Shown here piece after piece: positions 1-6,159 of a DNA stretch of 19,284 nucleotides. A program made the translations under genes and the position numbers. The notes beneath the pieces were generated by a model that was not told where the DNA came from, did no database searches, and worked only from the letters and a program-made list of their open reading frames with translations. Numbering within the stretch: position 1 is the first letter of the stretch; each line of letters starts with the position of its first letter. Source of the DNA: Palsa-601 sp052146895 (lineage in GTDB: Bacteria > Actinomycetota > Acidimicrobiia > Acidimicrobiales > Bog-793); NCBI GenBank assembly GCA_052146895.1, contig JBKQLZ010000102.1, forward strand, positions 1 to 19,284, read 5' to 3'.

Positions 1-31
1 ATGAGAACGACGGCGGGGGCGGATAGCTGTT

Positions 32-37
32 GGAGGT
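32..37 (+). promoter_or_regulatory. Shine-Dalgarno site of the stress protein gene
   Basis: GGAGGT lies 6 bases before the ATG at 44, an ideal ribosome binding site, and fixes the start of the first gene. The transcription start lies outside the window or in the first 30 bases and cannot be seen. Confidence 0.6.
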
Positions 38-43
38 GTCGTC

Positions 44-511
44 ATGTGGAACCGCCTGTTGCTGGCGATCGATCAGTTCGACTCGGGCCAGGTCGCACTC
101 GCATTCACATGCCAGCTGGCGCGCGATCACGGCGCTGACGTGCGGGTGTTGCACGTGCACGAGCTCCCGATGAACGCCCGGGTGCCGCCACTCGAAAGCG
201 GATCGCAAGCCCGGCTCCTCGTCGACGAAGCCGTGTTCACGCTTCGGCTCGCCGGGGTCGGCGCCGAGGGCCGCGCCTCCTCGGTCCGCGGGGACGCCGT
301 TGCTCGTGTGATCGCGGCCGAGGCGGCCGAATGGCACTGCGACGCGATCGTGCTCGGATCCCGCCGCCTGCGCGGGATAGATCGGCTCTCGGGACGCGGC
401 GTGAGAGAGCGCGTGGTTCGACTGTCGCCTCTGCCTGTGGTTGCCGCGCCGACCCCGGTCATCAACGGCACGCACTCCCCGGTGCCGGGGAGATCGGACG
501 CCTTGGGCTGA
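44..511 (+). CDS. Universal stress protein (UspA family), degenerate ATP loop
   Basis: A 155-residue single-domain Usp-fold protein. The N-terminus has the first beta strand with the typical Asp (LLLAID, D10), and the C-terminal part has the strand-loop-helix ending in LSPLPVVAAP, the usual Usp closing strand. Length fits the family (about 140-160). Usp proteins are small cytoplasmic alpha/beta proteins, many binding ATP, linked to dormancy and stress. The ATP loop normally reads G-x2-G-x9-G-S/T; here it begins at G105 but the second and third glycine positions are Arg (R108, R118), so nucleotide binding is doubtful. A tail of about 20 residues follows the fold. The oxidoreductase gene begins 41 bases downstream on the same strand and may be co-transcribed. 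Family assignment is firm; role is inferred. Confidence 0.8.
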   Translation: MWNRLLLAIDQFDSGQVALAFTCQLARDHGADVRVLHVHELPMNARVPPLESGSQARLLVDEAVFTLRLAGVGAEGRASSVRGDAVARVIAAEAAEWHCDAIVLGSRRLRGIDRLSGRGVRERVVRLSPLPVVAAPTPVINGTHSPVPGRSDALG

Positions 512-552
512 TACGGCCTCAGTGCCTGGGCTGCCCGGTAGCGTCCAGTCCG

Positions 553-1947
553 ATGGTGCACCGGCTGGACGATCTTCGGGATGCGGCGCGGGTGGCGTTC
601 TGGCTCGACGATCCCCGAGCGCCTGCCGCAGCCGAGTCGCTAGTCGGCTCGACGACGGCTGATCTGGCCGTCGTCGGCGGAGGGTTCACCGGCCTGTGGA
701 CCGCGCTGCTGGCAAAAGAACGCGGACCTAACCGCGACGTCGTGCTCCTCGACGCCGACAGATGTGGGTGGGCGGCCAGCGGGAGAAACGGCGGCTTTTG
801 CTCCGCTTCCCTCACCCACGGACGTTCGAACGGGGAGAGCCGCTTCCCTGGCGAGATCGCCCGCCTCGACGAGCTCGGGCACGAGAACTTGGACGAGATC
901 GAAGCCACGGTTGGCCGGCTCCAGATCAACTGCGCCTTCGAGCGGACGGGAGACATCGTCGTGGCGACCGCGCCCTATCAGGTCGCCGAGCTCCGGCGGC
1001 TTGCCGAGGGCGAGCACGGGTCGGCTGGCGGCCTCGAGTACCTCGATCGGGACGCAGTCCAGGCGGAGGTGGCGTCTCCCACTTACCTCGCCGGCCTCTG
1101 GGACCGGTCCTCGGTCGCCCTTTGCAATCCGGCCTACCTCGCGTGGGGTCTTCGCCGTGCATGCCTCGACGCCGGCGTGCGGATCTTCGAGCACACGCCT
1201 GTGGACGCCATCGACGACTCCGCCAGGGTCACGCTCCGGACGTCGCACGGGCAGGTCGTCGCGGATCGTGTGGCACTCGCGACGAATGCGTACCCGTCGC
1301 CGGTCCGCCGCCTCCGCCGCTACATCGTCCCCGTCTACGACTACGTGCTCATGACCGAACCACTCACCCCGGCGCAGTTGAGCGACATCGGGTGGCGCAA
1401 CCGGCAAGGACTCGGGGGCGCGGCGAACCTGTTCCTCTACTACCGCTTGAGCGCGGACAACCGCATCCTCTTCGGCGGCTACGACGCCATCTACCACTAC
1501 GGCAACGCACTGCGGCCTTCGCTGGAGGACCGGCCCCGGACCTTCGCGCGGCTGCTCGAGCTCTTCGACGCCACGTTCCCTCAACTCGAGTCGGTTGCCT
1601 TCACGCATGCTTGGGCCGGAGCGATCGACACATGCACCCGGTTCTGCGTCTTCTTCGACCGGTCATCATCGGGCCGTGTGGTCTCCGCCGCCGGCTTCAC
1701 CGGCCTCGGAGTCGGGGCCTCCCGATTCGCAGCACAGGTGCTCGGCGACCTCGCGAGCGGAGCCGACACCGAGCGCACGAGGTTGGCCTTCGTCCGGAAA
1801 AAGCCTCTGCCGTTTCCACCTGAGCCGCTCCGCTACGCAGGCATCCAAGCGACCCGGCGGTCGCTCGCCCGTGCAGACCGGCAGGAGGGCCGGCGGAACG
1901 TGTGGCTGAGGGCGCTCGATCGGGTGGGGCTTGGCTTCGATTCCTGA
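553..1947 (+). CDS. FAD-dependent amine oxidoreductase (DAO/PuuB-OrdL type)
   Basis: A 464-residue flavoprotein. Near the N-terminus VVGGGFTGLW (about 41-49) is the dinucleotide-binding GxGxxG loop, followed by the acidic end of the second strand (LLDAD) and ASGRNGG (75-81), the signature of glycine oxidase/gamma-glutamylputrescine oxidase relatives. Near the C-terminus AAGFTGLGVGASR is the second FAD contact. Such enzymes oxidise amines or amino acids with release of peroxide or transfer of electrons; the substrate is not readable here. The open frame extends upstream to 331, but that part overlaps the stress gene and has no family similarity, so ATG 553 is chosen, although no good ribosome site is seen. 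The C-terminal tail after the FAD site (QATRRSLARADR onward) is typical of actinobacterial members. It ends one base from the convergent hydrolase gene. Confidence 0.85.
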   Translation: MVHRLDDLRDAARVAFWLDDPRAPAAAESLVGSTTADLAVVGGGFTGLWTALLAKERGPNRDVVLLDADRCGWAASGRNGGFCSASLTHGRSNGESRFPGEIARLDELGHENLDEIEATVGRLQINCAFERTGDIVVATAPYQVAELRRLAEGEHGSAGGLEYLDRDAVQAEVASPTYLAGLWDRSSVALCNPAYLAWGLRRACLDAGVRIFEHTPVDAIDDSARVTLRTSHGQVVADRVALATNAYPSPVRRLRRYIVPVYDYVLMTEPLTPAQLSDIGWRNRQGLGGAANLFLYYRLSADNRILFGGYDAIYHYGNALRPSLEDRPRTFARLLELFDATFPQLESVAFTHAWAGAIDTCTRFCVFFDRSSSGRVVSAAGFTGLGVGASRFAAQVLGDLASGADTERTRLAFVRKKPLPFPPEPLRYAGIQATRRSLARADRQEGRRNVWLRALDRVGLGFDS

Positions 1948-1948
1948 C

Positions 1949-2695
1949 TCAGCTGTGGCCGGTGAGGAACGCGATCACCTCGGTCTTGAACCTGTCGTCG
2001 GTGACGGTGCTCAGATGGTCGGTGCCAGGGATGACGACGAGCTTGGACCGAGGTATCGCGGCGGCGAGCTCGCCGGCACTGTCGACGTAGGGGTGGTCCT
2101 CCGACCCATTCACGATGAGCACCGGTATGTCGACGTCGCGTAACCCGGCGCCACCCACCTCAAGCGGAAAGCCCTCCGGCCACATCTGCAGTGCTGCCAG
2201 GGCGAGCGCCTCCAGGTCGTTGCCTGGACGCCGTCCCACGAAGGCTCGGTACGCCCGGCCGAGTGGATCGTCGATCAGATCAGGGTCGTCCGCCCGCAGA
2301 GCCGCCGCGATGACGGCGCACGCAGCAGCGCTCTCAGCGGTCTCTTCGCCGATGCCGCCCATCACGACCGACGAGAGGCGGTCGCAGTGGCGACCCAGTA
2401 GCGCCACCGCAATGAAGGCGCCCATCGAGTAGCCGACGAGGTCGGTCCTCGCTATCCCGAGCTCGTCCATCACGTCGAGTACGTCCTCGCACATAGCTAC
2501 GTAGCTGTAGGCCCCCTGCACATGCGGCTTCTCACTCCGGCCGTGGCCGCGGCAGTCGATCGTTACAACTCGACGGTAGGGCGTGAGCGCAGCGACCCAG
2601 CCTGTGTCCACCCAGTTGCTCTTCGAGTCCGATCCCCACCCGTGGAGCAGGATCAGTGGGTCCCCCTCGCCTTGCTGGGTGTGATGGATCTGCAC
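1949..2695 (-). CDS. Alpha/beta hydrolase
   Basis: A 248-residue alpha/beta-hydrolase fold enzyme starting at GTG 2695. LLHGWG (16-21) gives the oxyanion-hole HG motif, GYSMG (88-92) the nucleophile elbow with Ser90, VNGSED the acid (D200) and GTDHLS the catalytic His (H227), so the triad is complete. There is a short cap region between about 115 and 180. No signal peptide is seen, so it is cytoplasmic. The family covers esterases, lactonases, epoxide hydrolases and C-C hydrolases; the substrate cannot be deduced. It converges with the oxidoreductase gene (one base between stop codons) and is divergent from the dioxygenase gene. No Shine-Dalgarno is present, but a TANNNT -10 element sits six bases before the GTG, suggesting a leaderless transcript. 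Confidence 0.85.
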   Translation of the reverse strand: MQIHHTQQGEGDPLILLHGWGSDSKSNWVDTGWVAALTPYRRVVTIDCRGHGRSEKPHVQGAYSYVAMCEDVLDVMDELGIARTDLVGYSMGAFIAVALLGRHCDRLSSVVMGGIGEETAESAAACAVIAAALRADDPDLIDDPLGRAYRAFVGRRPGNDLEALALAALQMWPEGFPLEVGGAGLRDVDIPVLIVNGSEDHPYVDSAGELAAAIPRSKLVVIPGTDHLSTVTDDRFKTEVIAFLTGHS

Positions 2696-2701
2696 CGGGT
2701 C

Positions 2702-2707
2702 AGGCTA
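2702..2707 (-). promoter_or_regulatory. Putative -10 element of leaderless hydrolase gene
   Basis: Read on the minus strand this is TAGCCT, matching the actinobacterial TANNNT -10 pattern. It is followed by exactly six bases (GACCCG) and then the GTG start at 2695, so the transcript would begin at or next to the start codon. No clear -35 was found. Inference from spacing only. Confidence 0.4.
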
Positions 2708-2724
2708 TGACCAAGCTCTGGTCA
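2708..2724. promoter_or_regulatory. Inverted repeat, candidate operator between divergent genes
   Basis: TGACCA-agctc-TGGTCA is a perfect 6-5-6 inverted repeat directly upstream of the putative -10 of the leftward hydrolase gene, so a bound protein would cover the -35/-10 spacer. The right arm is shared with a second repeat, TGGTC-ac-GACCA (2719-2730). No regulator gene lies next to it, so the binding protein is unknown. Confidence 0.4.
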
Positions 2725-2797
2725 CGACCAGCAGTATGAGTCGGACGACGCGTCAACGCCCTCGAGCCGGACCTGGTGGGGCGCCTCGTCAGCGGGC

Positions 2798-2803
2798 TAT
2801 CGT
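2798..2803 (+). promoter_or_regulatory. Putative -10 element of the dioxygenase gene
   Basis: TATCGT fits TANNNT and lies eight bases before ATG 2812. No Shine-Dalgarno precedes that ATG, so a leaderless or nearly leaderless transcript is possible. This favours ATG 2812 over the upstream in-frame GTG 2776, which lies upstream of this element. Confidence 0.3.
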
Positions 2804-2811
2804 CCCGCGCG

Positions 2812-3642
2812 ATGGCGTCGCTTCCCCCAATCGATGCGCTGGTTGACGCACCGCCCGCTGCGGTGGCGGAGTTCCGTCAAAAAGGCCATGCCCTTGTGCG
2901 GGGCGCGTGCAGCGCGGCAGAGGTGGCGGCTTACCGACCGGTCCTCTGCGACGCCGCCCGGGCCCGCAATCCTGAACCGCCGCCGCTCCAGCAACGCGAC
3001 ACCTACGGCAAGGCCTTCATCCAGTCGATGAACCTCTGGAGGCTCGACGACGACGCAAAGGCGTTCGTGTGGTCGCCTCGCTTCGCACGCCTCGCGGCGC
3101 AGCTGCTCGAGGTCGAAGGCGTGCGGCTCTATCACGACCAGGCGCTCTTCAAGGAGGCCGGCGGGGGGCCGACGCCCTGGCACCTTGATCAGGTGTACTG
3201 GCCGCTCGACACCGACCGGACAATCACGATGTGGATGCCACTGGTCGACGTGCCGACCGAGGTCGGGTCGATGACATTCGCCTCCGGCAGCCACGCGAGT
3301 CCCGATCTCGGCGCATTCGACATCTCGGAAGCATCCGACCTGAGCGTGTCCGTCATGGTCGCCGAGCGCGGCTTGGCCTTGCACACCTACGGAGCGATGG
3401 CCGCCGGCGACGCCACCTTCCACTCGGGCCGGACCCTTCACCGCGCCGGCGGCAACCCCACGTCCACGACGCGCGAGGTCATGACCGTCATCTGGTACGC
3501 CGACGGCGCGCGGGTGACCGAGCCCGCCAACCCCTACCAAGCCCACGACTTGAAGGTCTGGCTGAACGGCATCGCTCCCGGCCAGCTCGCAGGCGGTCCG
3601 CGCAACCCGAGGCTCTGGCCACCGGTCGAAGTGGTCGACTGA
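2812..3642 (+). CDS. Phytanoyl-CoA dioxygenase (PhyH) family oxygenase
   Basis: A 276-residue non-haem Fe(II)/2-oxoglutarate oxygenase. WHLDQVYW gives the iron-binding HxD pair (H124, D126), the distal histidine is H210 in HSGRTLHRAGG, and R221, eleven residues later, is the expected 2-oxoglutarate carboxylate ligand, the same spacing as in PhyH enzymes. The family hydroxylates diverse substrates (CoA esters, ectoine, halogenated natural products); the substrate is unknown here. The frame is open to a GTG at 2776, but ATG 2812 has a -10-like element before it and begins at the domain edge. The next gene, an alpha/beta hydrolase, starts three bases after the stop, so the two are almost certainly translated together and probably act in one pathway: hydroxylation followed by hydrolysis. 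Confidence 0.85.
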   Translation: MASLPPIDALVDAPPAAVAEFRQKGHALVRGACSAAEVAAYRPVLCDAARARNPEPPPLQQRDTYGKAFIQSMNLWRLDDDAKAFVWSPRFARLAAQLLEVEGVRLYHDQALFKEAGGGPTPWHLDQVYWPLDTDRTITMWMPLVDVPTEVGSMTFASGSHASPDLGAFDISEASDLSVSVMVAERGLALHTYGAMAAGDATFHSGRTLHRAGGNPTSTTREVMTVIWYADGARVTEPANPYQAHDLKVWLNGIAPGQLAGGPRNPRLWPPVEVVD

Positions 3643-3645
3643 CGC

Positions 3646-4440
3646 ATGCCAACTGCAGGCCTGAACGGCATCGACATCTACTACGAGCGGTCGGGGTCCG
3701 GCCCGGAGCTGCTCTTCCTGAACGGCTCCGGTGCGACCCTGGCCACGGCGGCTCCCCTCACTTCGATCTTCGCAAAGCACTTCGACGTCGTGGCCCACGA
3801 TCAACGCGGCCTCGGGCAGACGAGCATCCCGCCCGGCCCTTACACGATGGCCGACTACGCGGCAGATGCCGCAGCTCTGGCGAGTCACGTCGGGTGGGAG
3901 CGTTACCGGGTCGTCGGCATCAGTTTCGGTGGCATGGTGGCGCAGGAGCTCGCCCTCACCGTTCCCGAGAGGATCGTGCGGCTGGCGCTGCTGTGCACCT
4001 CGCCTGGGGGAGCAGGTGGATCGTCATTTCCCCTTCACACCTTGGCCGGTTTGGAGCCCGAAGAGCAGGCGGAGAAGCGGCTGCGAATCATGGACACTCG
4101 TTTCGATGACGAATGGCTTGCCACTCACGAGGGTGACCGTGCGCTCGTCTCGATGATGGGCGCACGGCTCCGGTCGGAGAAGGACGCCGAGGTCGAGCGC
4201 GGGGAGGCTTTGCAGCTGGAGGCTCGCATCGGGCACGACGTCTACGAGCGGTTGGGTCAGATCACCTGCCCCACGCTCGTCGCGTCAGGGCGCTACGACG
4301 GGATCGCGTCGCCCGCGAACGGCGAAGCGATCGCGGCCCAGATCAAAGAGGCGGAGCTGCGGCTGTACGAGGGCGGCCACATGTTCGTCGCACAGGACCG
4401 GACAGCGCTGCCGGAAATCGTGGAGTTCCTCCTGGCGTAG
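3646..4440 (+). CDS. Alpha/beta hydrolase, coupled to PhyH oxygenase
   Basis: A 264-residue alpha/beta hydrolase resembling 3-oxoadipate enol-lactonase-type and related esterases. GISFGG (91-96) is the nucleophile elbow with Ser93, SGRYDG carries the acid D218 and GGHMF the base H245. The oxyanion-hole position, usually HG, reads LNGSG (N26-G27), a variant found in some members. HDQRGLGQTS (51-60) is the typical conserved loop after strand 4. No signal peptide. It starts three bases after the dioxygenase stop with no Shine-Dalgarno of its own, so translation should be coupled. Substrate unknown; the pairing suggests it processes the dioxygenase product. It is not a close copy of the hydrolase at 1949-2695. 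Confidence 0.82.
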   Translation: MPTAGLNGIDIYYERSGSGPELLFLNGSGATLATAAPLTSIFAKHFDVVAHDQRGLGQTSIPPGPYTMADYAADAAALASHVGWERYRVVGISFGGMVAQELALTVPERIVRLALLCTSPGGAGGSSFPLHTLAGLEPEEQAEKRLRIMDTRFDDEWLATHEGDRALVSMMGARLRSEKDAEVERGEALQLEARIGHDVYERLGQITCPTLVASGRYDGIASPANGEAIAAQIKEAELRLYEGGHMFVAQDRTALPEIVEFLLA

Positions 4441-4458
4441 GCGCATCGATTCGCACGA

Positions 4459-4478
4459 GTGTGTATGATGTGTGTATG
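4459..4478 (+). promoter_or_regulatory. vapBC promoter: TATGAT -10 inside a 9-bp direct repeat
   Basis: GTGTGTATG occurs at 4459-4467 and again at 4470-4478, eleven bases apart (one helical turn). The second copy contains the ATG start at 4476. TATGAT (4464-4469) is a near-consensus -10 and is separated from the ATG by six bases, placing the transcription start at the A of ATG. No Shine-Dalgarno is present. Toxin-antitoxin operons are usually self-repressed at repeats over the promoter, so this repeat is a likely operator (inference). Confidence 0.5.
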
Positions 4479-4706
4479 GCACGGATCAACATCTACCTCC
4501 CTGACGATCTGGCCGAGGCCGCGCGGCGGGCAGGCCTAAACGTGTCGTCGATTTCGCAAGGAGCGATCCGAAATCAGCTTGTCCAGGACTCGACGGACGC
4601 CTGGCTGGCCACGCTGCGGTCGGTGCCGGCCCACAAGGCAACGCACGAGAGAGCGATAGAGGCGCTCGACGCCGTCCGAGACGAAGCACCGACCCGCCAT
4701 GGCTGA
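4476..4706 (+). CDS. VapB-type antitoxin (ribbon-helix-helix)
   Basis: A 76-residue protein beginning MARINIYLPDDLAEAARR, a typical ribbon-helix-helix strand and first helix that binds DNA as a dimer; the C-terminal half is charged and would wrap the toxin. It overlaps the PIN toxin gene by eight bases, the classic antitoxin-first arrangement. In-frame GTG 4461 is a possible earlier start, but it sits in the -10 region, and ATG 4476 fits a leaderless transcript. Family knowledge: the antitoxin neutralises the toxin RNase and represses its own operon. The exact antitoxin subfamily is not certain. Confidence 0.8.
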   Translation: MARINIYLPDDLAEAARRAGLNVSSISQGAIRNQLVQDSTDAWLATLRSVPAHKATHERAIEALDAVRDEAPTRHG

Positions 4707-5085
4707 GGTGGTGGTCGACGCCTCTGCTCTGGTCGACCTTCTGATAGGAGGGCCGCTTGGCATCGCCGTTGCCGACCGCCTCGCGAGCCACACACTCCAT
4801 GGTCCGGCCCACCTCGGCTCCGAGACGCTCTCCGCGCTCGGGCGACTCCATCGCGCCGGCGATCTGGGCGCTGAAGCAGTCGAGACGATGCTCCGCCGGC
4901 TGGTGGCCGCTCCCATCAACTGGCATGCCGTCTCGCCGCTGGTCCTGGGAGCATGGGCGAGGCGGGCCAATCTGAGGCTCGCCGATGCGCTATACGTGGA
5001 GCTGGCCACGTCACTGGGGGTCGGGCTCGTCACCACCGATACGCGCCTAGCAGCGGTGTCGATTGTGGACGTTGTGACCGTTTGA
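4699..5085 (+). CDS. VapC-type toxin, PIN-domain ribonuclease
   Basis: A 128-residue PIN-domain protein. All four acidic positions are in place: D7 in the first strand (VVVDASALVDLL), E42 in GSETLSAL, D96 in RLADALYVELA and D114 in TTDTRLA. It is therefore predicted to be an active Mg/Mn-dependent endoribonuclease; VapC toxins cut tRNA or rRNA to halt translation. The length is normal. Its ATG lies inside the end of the antitoxin gene (8-base overlap) with no separate ribosome site, so synthesis depends on translation of the antitoxin. It converges with the CrtC-like gene, 22 bases away. Confidence 0.88.
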   Translation: MAEVVVDASALVDLLIGGPLGIAVADRLASHTLHGPAHLGSETLSALGRLHRAGDLGAEAVETMLRRLVAAPINWHAVSPLVLGAWARRANLRLADALYVELATSLGVGLVTTDTRLAAVSIVDVVTV

Positions 5086-5107
5086 TGTTCACTCTGCCAG
5101 GCGATCC

Positions 5108-6121
5108 TTATTCGGCCAGGCCGACCGGCTGGTCGTTGATGATCTGGTCGAGGTACTCCGACAATCCGTAGCCGACCTTGCCGTCGCTCAGCGTCCACTC
5201 AGTGAGGCCCTCGGAGATGCGCGTCACCATGAGAGACCCGTCGGCTCCCTCCCGGCGGTTGCGCAGAGGGATAAGGCGCATGACCCGCCCGGATATCTCC
5301 CACGCCCGGTCGTGGAAGGTAGAGCTGATGCGCGCAGAGATCTCCTCGTGGTATGGAGCCGAAGCGCTTTCGCTCCACGTGGTTGAGATCTCGAAGCGAT
5401 CGCAGAGGTACATCTCCCCGCCTTCGAAGACGAAACCACCGCGGGAGCCGCCACCGTCTCTCCGTGCCACCCGCGATCCCATGAACCCGAAGTCTGGTCC
5501 GACGTTCCCGGTCAGCCAGCGGTAGTACCACGGTGCCTGCCATGTGCGCGGGCCCCACGAATGGTCCCGGAGCCCGTACCCGCTCACGCTGTGCTCCTCG
5601 TCACCGATGGTGATCGTTCCCGACCCTGCCACGAGCTGCTCGTAGTGACCCTTTGCGAACTCCTCACCCGGGCGTTCTCTCGAGTCCTCGTTCTCCCCGC
5701 CGAACATCGGGCTCACCTTCGTGTAATCGAGACGGACCGACGCCTTGACGAGCGGGTTCTCCGTGAAAGCGCGCTTCGGGTCGGCCATCTCGAGAGGGTC
5801 GTCCAGCACCACGAGCCGGCCGTCGTAGGCCACCCTCAGCGATTCGAACGGCTCGATGACCTCGAAGCGGAGCCCTCCCGCGTCGAAACTCTCGTTGGTA
5901 GAGACCTCCGGCCTCTTGAACATGAACGCGACGCGGCCGTCGGGGAGGTAGCAGCACACGGTGACCTCGCCGGTGCCCTCGTTCGGCCGGTTCCCGACCC
6001 GGAAGAATGCGCCGAGCCTCGACGCGGGATCGTACATGTTGAAGTACATGGACTCGTTGAACGTCGTGTCGTCCTCCGGGTCGTGCATGTACTCGTCGGC
6101 GGGTTCGAGGCGGATCTTCAT
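5108..6121 (-). CDS. CrtC/AttH-like lipocalin-fold protein (DUF7064/7065-like)
   Basis: A 337-residue protein rich in beta strands. GYGLRDHSWGPRTW (about 181-194) is the hallmark of a group related to hydroxyneurosporene synthase (CrtC, a carotenoid hydratase) and AttH, two tandem lipocalin-like barrels; a matching N-terminal barrel begins with FNESMYFNMYDP. Some relatives hydrate or cyclise terpenoids, others have no known activity, so no reaction is claimed. The frame is open to 6466, but that part overlaps the divergent glycosidase gene and is Pro/Arg-rich noise; ATG 6121 fits the conserved start. No Shine-Dalgarno; TACGGT eight bases upstream may be a -10 of a leaderless transcript. The divergent glycoside hydrolase 38 bases away suggests a shared glycosylated or terpenoid substrate (inference). 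Confidence 0.7.
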   Translation of the reverse strand: MKIRLEPADEYMHDPEDDTTFNESMYFNMYDPASRLGAFFRVGNRPNEGTGEVTVCCYLPDGRVAFMFKRPEVSTNESFDAGGLRFEVIEPFESLRVAYDGRLVVLDDPLEMADPKRAFTENPLVKASVRLDYTKVSPMFGGENEDSRERPGEEFAKGHYEQLVAGSGTITIGDEEHSVSGYGLRDHSWGPRTWQAPWYYRWLTGNVGPDFGFMGSRVARRDGGGSRGGFVFEGGEMYLCDRFEISTTWSESASAPYHEEISARISSTFHDRAWEISGRVMRLIPLRNRREGADGSLMVTRISEGLTEWTLSDGKVGYGLSEYLDQIINDQPVGLAE

Positions 6122-6129
6122 CGAGATGA

Positions 6130-6135
6130 ACCGTA
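6130..6135 (-). promoter_or_regulatory. Putative -10 element of the CrtC-like gene
   Basis: On the minus strand this reads TACGGT (TANNNT), ending eight bases before ATG 6121. The whole divergent spacer to the glycosidase gene is only 38 bases, so the two promoters must overlap. Support is spacing and the lack of a ribosome binding site only. Confidence 0.27.
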
Positions 6136-6159
6136 CCGGAGTAGTGCGAGACTCGGCGG

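Noticed and set aside
331..552. Upstream extension of the FAD oxidoreductase frame
   Set aside because: It overlaps the stress protein gene, shows no flavoprotein similarity, and the domain starts at ATG 553.
2797..3888. 363-residue open frame on the minus strand
   Set aside because: Shadow of the PhyH oxygenase and hydrolase genes; Arg/Val/Gly-rich with no recognisable domain.
4461..4475. GTG 4461 as start of the antitoxin
   Set aside because: It overlaps the -10 element, adds five residues before the conserved strand and has no ribosome site.
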